NCBI GenBank assembly: GCA_934778125.1
Contig: CAKVOF010000040.1
Location: forward strand, 1 to 9,398
Direction: 5' to 3'
Source: an uncultured Clostridia bacterium
GTDB lineage: Bacteria; Bacillota; Clostridia; Christensenellales; UBA1242
DNA length: 9,398 nt
The notes under the pieces: generated by a model
The model's input: only the letters and a program-made list of their open reading frames with translations
The model's database searches: none
Told to the model about the DNA's origin: nothing
Translations under genes and position numbers: made by a program
In this document: in pieces, positions 1-4,708 of the stretch
How the letters are laid out: each line of letters starts with the position of its first letter
Position numbering within the stretch: the stretch's first letter is position 1

Positions 1-106
1 CTTCTTTTTATTTTTTACATACATAAACTAAAAATAAATGGTTACATATCAAAACCAATTAACTATTAATGCCTTTATTATAAACTTCTTTATTTTCCTA
101 ATATGT

Positions 107-2164
107 TTAATTGCAAACTACAAGTTTATGCAAAGCGCGAGTTTTAGCAACATAAAGTTGTTTTAAATCAATCGGATTTTCTGTGTATTTGTTTTTGCTA
201 TATATAATAACCGAATCAAACTCTAAGCCCTTTGCTGTTTGAACCGTTAACAAAATGTTTTGATATTCATCATACGATTGATTATCCTCATTAATAATCG
301 CCAAATTTAAACTAGCTAAATTCTTTTGTGCCTCATTTAACTCAAAATCATCTTTGCAAATAATAGCTGTGTTTTGATACTTCTTATTTAAAATATCAAG
401 CCAACCTTTAATTGTTTCGATTCTATGGTCATTCTCAAAACTAACTTCATCACCATGCCTAACAACATTGTTAGCGGGGTTCATATTAAGCTTTAAAAGC
501 TCCTTATTCGCCTCAATCATTATTTCAACACTCGTTCTATAACTACGGTTTAAGTAAAGCATTTTTGCACCAATAAATGTGTCTAACACGAAATTCCAAT
601 CCATTATAGCTTCGTATGAATAAATACCTTGAGCAATATCACCAAAAATTGAAAATTTTGAATATCGAAACAATTTTTTTAATGCTATAAACATAAGCTC
701 AGATAAATCTTGAGCCTCATCGATAAAAACACATTTTATTTTATCATAAAAAGGCAATTCATCAATTCTTGTTGTTAAATATAGAATGCTTGCAAAATCA
801 TCGTATGTGACCACCTTATTTTTAAGGTTTGCAAGCGTTTGTTTTTGCAGTAATTCACACTCAGAATAATCAGTATACTTTTCAATGTTTTTAATAAACA
901 TTTCATATATTTTTAGTGGTTTACTTGTTAGTTTAATAGTGCTTTTTATATATCCAAAATTTCCAGAATCTAGGATGTCTTTTACTTTATTTTTCACCAT
1001 AAAATCTTTATCTGATTTATTAATATTTTCAATTGCTTTTTTCTTTATTTCAGTTGTTGTTGATAGAGCAATACCTAATCTTTTGCAACCATCTTCAATA
1101 ATTCTTAAAATACTTTTTTCGGTGTTTTTTTCTGTAAAAAACGAACACACATCTTCACTATCTAAAATCTTGATTCCCTTAACCACCAATGGTTTAAATG
1201 CAATTGCTTTGATATAGTCGAAAATAAAATCTTCTATTAATTGAGAAAACTTGCTTGAATTTTTGAATGATAGATAGTCCGTTGATAAACCCTGTTTTTT
1301 AAGTTTATCATATTGATAATGTTTACTTTTTAATTCAACATCTTCGCCAATCAAATCGTAGATTATTTTATTTAAGCAAAAACTATTTGCTTTATCAGCC
1401 TCCAAATCTACTAAAATGGTTGATATATAGTTCAAAAATATCTCGTTTGGCGAAATTATAAGCAACTCATTTGGAAAAAGCATTTTTTTGTAGTTGTATA
1501 TTATATATGAAAGCCTATGCAAAGCAACGGTTGTTTTACCAGAACCAGCAACACCTTGCACTACTATATTTTCAAAAGGACTGCACCTAATAATATCATT
1601 CTGTTCGCCTTGAATTGTTGCAACTATGTTTTTCAATCTATTATCAGCACTTTGAGTTAAATATGGAATTAAAAAATCATCATTACTTATTTTATCTTCA
1701 AGGTCAAATATTGTTTCAACACCATTTTCATTAAACTTTATTTGCCTTTTTAATTTTAAATCAACATTATATTCTTTATTGAGTGATTTATATTTACACT
1801 CACCTAACCTACCATTATAGTATAAATCAGATATAGGTGCTCTCCAATCCACAATTTTATTATCAGTTGGATCGGAAATTTCTCCAATACTTAATCTTCC
1901 AATATAACCATTAAATTCTTGCCCATCATCTAAATCACTAAAAAGCAATTTAGCAAAATAAGGATCTTTTTCGTGGCGTGCTAAAATCGATAACTTCTCA
2001 TCAATATCATCAATCAACCTTTCTCTCTCAACATTAAAACCATTATCTGTTTCAATAGGCATATCGAGAGCCTCTTTTCTATTTGCATGCAATTCTTGTT
2101 TGTAAGTATCTATGGTTTTTTGAAAGGTTTTAAATTTTAATCTTTCATACTCTAAATCACTCAT
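107..2164 (-). CDS. helD: HelD-like RNA polymerase recycling ATPase/helicase (UvrD/Rep superfamily 1)
   Basis: Superfamily 1 ATPase of the HelD type. In Gram-positive bacteria HelD binds RNA polymerase, pushes arms into its channels and uses ATP to release it from nucleic acid. Visible in the 685 residues: a charged helical N-terminus (about 1-66, the likely secondary-channel arm); the HelD block DPYF (67-70), YIGR (87-90) and DWRAP (106-110); a Q-motif-like stretch near 183-189; Walker A GVAGSGKTT (204-212); a long helical insert (about 255-450); Walker B VFIDEAQD (479-486); FGDIAQGIYS (507-516); LNRSYRT (538-544); TVQTAKGLEFD (640-650); and YVAKTRA (671-677). All catalytic motifs are intact. 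It is shorter than B. subtilis HelD (about 774 aa, from memory), with a shorter arm and almost nothing after the last motif. The ATG follows GAGG by 6 nt. It has its own promoter; I see no convincing terminator before the window edge. Confidence 0.93.
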   Translation of the reverse strand: MSDLEYERLKFKTFQKTIDTYKQELHANRKEALDMPIETDNGFNVERERLIDDIDEKLSILARHEKDPYFAKLLFSDLDDGQEFNGYIGRLSIGEISDPTDNKIVDWRAPISDLYYNGRLGECKYKSLNKEYNVDLKLKRQIKFNENGVETIFDLEDKISNDDFLIPYLTQSADNRLKNIVATIQGEQNDIIRCSPFENIVVQGVAGSGKTTVALHRLSYIIYNYKKMLFPNELLIISPNEIFLNYISTILVDLEADKANSFCLNKIIYDLIGEDVELKSKHYQYDKLKKQGLSTDYLSFKNSSKFSQLIEDFIFDYIKAIAFKPLVVKGIKILDSEDVCSFFTEKNTEKSILRIIEDGCKRLGIALSTTTEIKKKAIENINKSDKDFMVKNKVKDILDSGNFGYIKSTIKLTSKPLKIYEMFIKNIEKYTDYSECELLQKQTLANLKNKVVTYDDFASILYLTTRIDELPFYDKIKCVFIDEAQDLSELMFIALKKLFRYSKFSIFGDIAQGIYSYEAIMDWNFVLDTFIGAKMLYLNRSYRTSVEIMIEANKELLKLNMNPANNVVRHGDEVSFENDHRIETIKGWLDILNKKYQNTAIICKDDFELNEAQKNLASLNLAIINEDNQSYDEYQNILLTVQTAKGLEFDSVIIYSKNKYTENPIDLKQLYVAKTRALHKLVVCN

Positions 2165-2186
2165 ACTCTACCTCACAATAAGGATT

Positions 2187-2215
2187 ATTATATCAAAATT
2201 TAATGATTTTTGCAA
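2187..2215 (-). promoter_or_regulatory. Sigma-A-like promoter of the HelD gene
   Basis: On the minus strand, TTGCAA (2210-2215) and a perfect TATAAT (2187-2192) are separated by exactly 17 bp. Transcription would start near 2180, leaving a leader of about 15-17 nt that contains GAGG 6 nt before the ATG at 2164. This box arrangement, together with the terminator between this promoter and the upstream gene, indicates that HelD is transcribed alone. Confidence 0.8.
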
Positions 2216-2300
2216 ATAGTTTACATTTGTAAGTTGATTTATTTAATATATTAAATGCAGAATTGAATTTTTAAAAAATAAATTATAATACAAAACAAAA

Positions 2301-2328
2301 GCAAGAAGATTTTAAACAATCTTCTTGC
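2301..2328 (-). terminator. Intrinsic terminator after the 305-aa membrane protein gene
   Basis: A perfect 11-bp stem, GCAAGAAGATT (2301-2311) with AATCTTCTTGC (2318-2328), has a 6-nt loop. Read on the minus strand it is followed by TTTTGTTTTG, a U-rich tail suited to ending the transcript of the gene that stops at 2446, about 120 nt upstream. The plus-strand side is also T-rich (TTTATTATTTTT), so it could work in both directions. The stretch 2329-2445 is that gene's AT-rich 3' untranslated region, where I see nothing else. Confidence 0.85.
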
Positions 2329-2445
2329 TTTATTATTTTTAAATATAATTATTCGTTTATTATCTATAAAATTGTAAATTTCCCTCATTTTCAAACTAAT
2401 TAGCCACATTTAACAACTTTAACAGCAAACGCCTTTTTTAAGTAT

Positions 2446-3363
2446 TTAAATCTCTTTTCTTAAAACCACGAAAGATTCTTCGCCTTCAGAATTTAATTTA
2501 AAGGCAAAATCTTTTGCACTAACAACACCTAAATCCTTTAACGAATACGCCAACCCATTGTGATAGTCATCACCCACTAAAGATTGCATAATAGTTTCGC
2601 CTATTTTCACATTCAAACTTTCCGCAGAGCCAATTTTTAAAATTTTATCAAGAGTTTTGAATAAGTCTTCGGTGTTTTCCGCATCTAACTTATTTACCGT
2701 GAAAGAATTATGAACCACATCATATTTAAAAGGTTCAGATTTTTTAATAATATCCACAGTTGATGAAACATATAAATAATTAGAAATTTTACTTTTTAAT
2801 AAATTGATCGGAAATCCACCAATCATATCTTTTAATGGTCTTATATCCAACCTAATAACTATATTTAGCGTTGCACTGCCATCGGCCTTTAAATTAGAAA
2901 ACTGAACCTGTTTAATATCTATTGGAAGTTCTGTAACACCAATATTAATTCTCCCTTCCATTTCTTGCTGAACAATCGTTTGAGCCAATGCACCAACTTG
3001 TTTATCAGTTAAACTTATAATCTGCTTCATCTCATCAGGTAAATCTGCAAACTTCACAGAATATCCAGTTTCTTCAGCATAAGTTATCATTCCTTCAACA
3101 GATTTATTAACTTCTGTTTGCACATCAACCATATCAGTTCTTAAGCTGAACTTATTCGGACAAATCTCATTTTCATCAACTGGTTTTGATAAAGTTTTTA
3201 ATTGCCTTAGAACCTTTAAAATATCTATTTCATACTTTTCCTTAACAAAGAAATAACCCCCAACTAATATCGAACTAATAACTAATATTGTTACTAATAA
3301 ACCGATAATCCATTTCTTCCATCGTGGCATTTTTTTCTTTTGTTTAACTTCTTCTTCAGCCAT
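2446..3363 (-). CDS. Membrane-anchored protein of unknown function, paralogue of the 273-aa protein at 3800-4621
   Basis: I do not recognise this 305-residue protein as a named family. A Lys-rich N-terminus (1-17) precedes one hydrophobic segment (about 18-40), with no lipobox or cleavage site. By the positive-inside rule it is a type II membrane protein with residues 41-305 outside. The exterior part alternates hydrophobic and polar residues like a beta-rich domain, with marks LTDKQVG (118-124), DGSATLNIVIRLDI (161-174) and SFTVNKLDAEN (220-230). The protein at 3800-4621 carries matching blocks at similar positions, so both probably share one fold. The layout loosely recalls the YpmS/DUF2140 type of anchored protein, a weak comparison from memory. 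The start is well supported: AAGGAG lies 5 nt before the ATG. The gene is monocistronic, with a terminator at 2301-2328 and a structured element 77-205 nt upstream of the start. Confidence 0.85.
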   Translation of the reverse strand: MAEEEVKQKKKMPRWKKWIIGLLVTILVISSILVGGYFFVKEKYEIDILKVLRQLKTLSKPVDENEICPNKFSLRTDMVDVQTEVNKSVEGMITYAEETGYSVKFADLPDEMKQIISLTDKQVGALAQTIVQQEMEGRINIGVTELPIDIKQVQFSNLKADGSATLNIVIRLDIRPLKDMIGGFPINLLKSKISNYLYVSSTVDIIKKSEPFKYDVVHNSFTVNKLDAENTEDLFKTLDKILKIGSAESLNVKIGETIMQSLVGDDYHNGLAYSLKDLGVVSAKDFAFKLNSEGEESFVVLRKEI

Positions 3364-3408
3364 ACTAACTCCTTAACATAATAAAACCATAATTACAAAT
3401 TTTAAACT

Positions 3409-3428
3409 TAATAGATTACTATCTATTA
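3409..3428 (-). other. Small AT-rich hairpin between the structured element and the 305-aa gene
   Basis: TAATAGAT (3409-3416) and ATCTATTA (3421-3428) form a perfect 8-bp stem around a 4-nt loop. On the minus strand it lies between the structured element and the ribosome binding site. It is followed by AGTTTAAAATTTG, which is not a convincing U-tract, so it looks more like a leader hairpin or protein-binding palindrome than a terminator. The stem contains almost no G or C and may be weak in vivo. Confidence 0.35.
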
Positions 3429-3584
3429 GTTTATATTATCGGAAGTTGTCGGCAAACAGCCCGAAGGGATACTTGCCAGCAACTGATGTTAATCAAAACT
3501 GGAAGCACAAAGCATAGCTTTGCAAGTGCTTTAGCACAAATTTTGAACTCGTTTCAAAATTTACTTCCTATAGTTTATAATATC
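3423..3584. repeat. Near-identical direct repeats bordering the structured element
   Basis: TAGTTTATATTATC (3427-3440) and TAGTTTATAATATC (3571-3584) match at 13 of 14 positions in the same orientation and lie immediately outside the hairpin block 3441-3568. With one 1-bp gap the similarity extends left over CTAT in both copies. The block itself ends in short inverted repeats: ATCGGAAGT at the left and ACTTCCTAT at the right, 8 of 9 complementary. Direct repeats outside inverted ends is the layout of an inserted element with target duplication. The copies are AT-rich, and the right one also contains a promoter -10 box, so this origin is not proven. Confidence 0.45.
3441..3568 (-). ncRNA. Compact multi-hairpin element, candidate 5' leader or small RNA
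   Basis: Several stems tile this 128-nt block, which is visibly richer in G and C than its surroundings. GGAAGT (3441-3446) pairs with ACTTCC (3563-3568) and closes it. Inside are: a long hairpin (3444-3484) with arms AGTTG/CAACT and CGGCAA/TTGCCA around CCCGAAGGG; a 4-bp hairpin (3484-3495); AGCAC/GTGCT (3504-3508, 3526-3530) around AAAGC-ATA-GCTTT (3509-3521); and a perfect 10-bp stem (3538-3547 with 3553-3562). Only on the minus strand does the first hairpin read CCUUCGG, the stable UUCG tetraloop. That strand also has a promoter at the element's edge and a gene start 77 nt downstream. I cannot match it to a known riboswitch or small RNA class. Alternatives are a small mobile element or a remnant of one. 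Confidence 0.45.
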
Positions 3585-3605
3585 ATAAAACTACCAAATA
3601 TACAA
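3577..3605 (-). promoter_or_regulatory. Promoter at the edge of the structured element, driving the 305-aa gene
   Basis: On the minus strand TTGTAT (3600-3605) and TATTAT (3577-3582) are separated by 17 bp. The start point would fall near 3570, within a few bases of the GGAAGU that closes the structured element (position 3568 downwards). The leader to the ATG at 3363 would be about 205 nt. A second pair nearer the gene (TTTAAA, 17 bp, TATTAT) would put the start inside the ribosome binding site, so I favour the distal promoter. The remaining intergenic DNA, about 3606-3747, is AT-rich and shows nothing I can name. Confidence 0.55.
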
Positions 3606-3747
3606 ATCGATTACAGAATTTAAATAAAGTTTATTCAATGATTACCAATTCTAACTTTAAATTTACTCTTTCATTATTTTTATTTATTGTGATGTGACCC
3701 AATTTTTTTACTTGCTTATTGTTTCAATTTTAGAATTAAGCATTTAT

Positions 3748-3778
3748 TTGAAAATTTATTTGCATTTTAGTTTATAAT
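3748..3778 (+). promoter_or_regulatory. Probable promoter of the 273-aa protein gene
   Basis: A perfect TATAAT (3773-3778) lies 21 nt before the ATG at 3800. The best -35 candidate, TTGAAA (3748-3753), is 19 bp away, longer than the optimum. The transcript would begin near 3785, leaving a very short leader with no Shine-Dalgarno sequence. The -10 sits inside AGTTTATAAT, a 10-mer also present at 3572-3581 and, on the other strand, at 77-86. Confidence 0.5.
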
Positions 3779-3799
3779 TAATTAAACTTAAATTGATAT

Positions 3800-4621
3800 A
3801 TGATAAAGAAAAAGAAAGAAAACCTTAACAAACACCAAAAATTAATGAAAAGTATTTATATTATAACCTCAGTTGTTATAATACTTTTAACTATTGGCTT
3901 TGGAATCAAAAGTTCAGTGGACTACGCAAAAGATAATCTCAAAAACTCACAGAACTTTTTAGTATTAATCTCAAAAGAATATGATGAAAACGCCCTTTTA
4001 TCAAACACAAATAAAATCACCTCTAGCGACTACGACACACTAAATTCAAAACTCAAAACCGCTGGAGTAACAATTCTAAACGAACTAGAAATAAATAAAG
4101 ATGCAACCCCTAGCGAATGGCGAGCAGAATCTAGCGTTGAACTAACCGATTCGGAATTTGGCTATTTATTAAATTTATACTTAAAATATTCAAATTCTGA
4201 AAATTCTGATGTTGTGAGTGTAAAAGAATTAACTTTAACACAAACCGATAATTTGAGTAGGTTTTCAATGAAAAGCGTTTTTTCTATAAACACAGAAAAA
4301 CTTTTAAACAATCTTTCATTGAATTCAGAAAAAACAAGTGGTACTATTCAAAATATAACCGTAACAGCAATTAGTGAGGTTGGAATATTAAATGGCAAAC
4401 TTGCAATCTTTAATGGAACAAAAATAAAAGTAAACAACTTAAGCGATGAAGAAAGCAAAAGCGTTGTGAACCAAATAAATAACCTTTTAGATTCAGATTC
4501 GAGTTTCAATATAAACATCATAACACAAAAAATAGTTAGCGATTTTGCTTCAACTTTTAGCGGAAAAACCAACACCTCACTTAAACTAAAAACTCACAAA
4601 TTCGGCTTTATTTTGGGATAA
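3800..4621 (+). CDS. Membrane-anchored protein of unknown function, paralogue of the 305-aa protein at 2446-3363
   Basis: This 273-residue protein is not a family I can name. Ten of the first 17 residues are Lys, Arg or His, then one hydrophobic segment (about 19-37) anchors it, with residues 38-273 predicted outside. The exterior part is rich in Ser, Asn, Thr and Lys and looks beta-rich. LTDSEFG (115-121) matches LTDKQVG (118-124) of the 305-aa protein. The following strand pattern to about 170, and a later block with KIKVNNLSDEES (208-219), match the other protein in order and spacing. A stop codon at 3794-3796 lies in frame just upstream, so the ATG at 3800 is the first possible start. It has no ribosome binding site, and Met16 (3845) has none either. 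The gene is divergent from its paralogue and convergent with the 1391-aa gene, with a shared terminator 51 bp after its stop. Confidence 0.85.
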   Translation: MIKKKKENLNKHQKLMKSIYIITSVVIILLTIGFGIKSSVDYAKDNLKNSQNFLVLISKEYDENALLSNTNKITSSDYDTLNSKLKTAGVTILNELEINKDATPSEWRAESSVELTDSEFGYLLNLYLKYSNSENSDVVSVKELTLTQTDNLSRFSMKSVFSINTEKLLNNLSLNSEKTSGTIQNITVTAISEVGILNGKLAIFNGTKIKVNNLSDEESKSVVNQINNLLDSDSSFNINIITQKIVSDFASTFSGKTNTSLKLKTHKFGFILG

Positions 4622-4671
4622 TTTATTTAAATAATAAAGCATATATAGTTAAATTCAGTTTAAAACAAAGT

Positions 4672-4705
4672 AAAAACTCACATTCATATTTAAATGTGAG
4701 TTTTT
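4672..4705. terminator. Bidirectional intrinsic terminator between convergent genes
   Basis: AAAAACTCACATT (4672-4684) and AATGTGAGTTTTT (4693-4705) form a perfect 13-bp stem with an 8-nt loop. The A/T ends of the stem supply a U-tract on either strand (TTTTTATTTT on the plus strand, TTTTTACTTTGTTTT on the minus strand). It serves the 273-aa gene from the left and the 1391-aa gene from the right. The minus-strand stop codon at 4709-4711 lies only 3 bp from the stem. Confidence 0.9.
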
Positions 4706-4708
4706 ATT

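Noticed and set aside
1..106. Possible terminator after HelD (GGTT/AACC arms near 41-57 with a T-rich tail on the minus strand)
   Set aside because: The stem has only 4 bp with mismatches beyond, so I cannot support it. The true terminator may lie outside the window.
885..1217. Plus-strand 110-codon frame resembling a membrane protein
   Set aside because: It lies opposite the HelD coding region, whose frame is confirmed by conserved motifs on both sides, and its hydrophobicity is a by-product of the reverse complement of Lys/Asp-rich codons.
3441..3568. Reading the structured block as a tRNA, tmRNA, SRP RNA or 6S RNA
   Set aside because: No acceptor stem with CCA and T-arm, no SRP GGAA/GNAR hairpin pair, and no long bulged 6S-like rod; the hairpin order fits none of these.
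4348..4575. Minus-strand 75-codon frame inside the 273-aa gene
   Set aside because: It is a shadow of the plus-strand gene, which shows paralogy to the 305-aa protein across this same region, and it lacks start signals.
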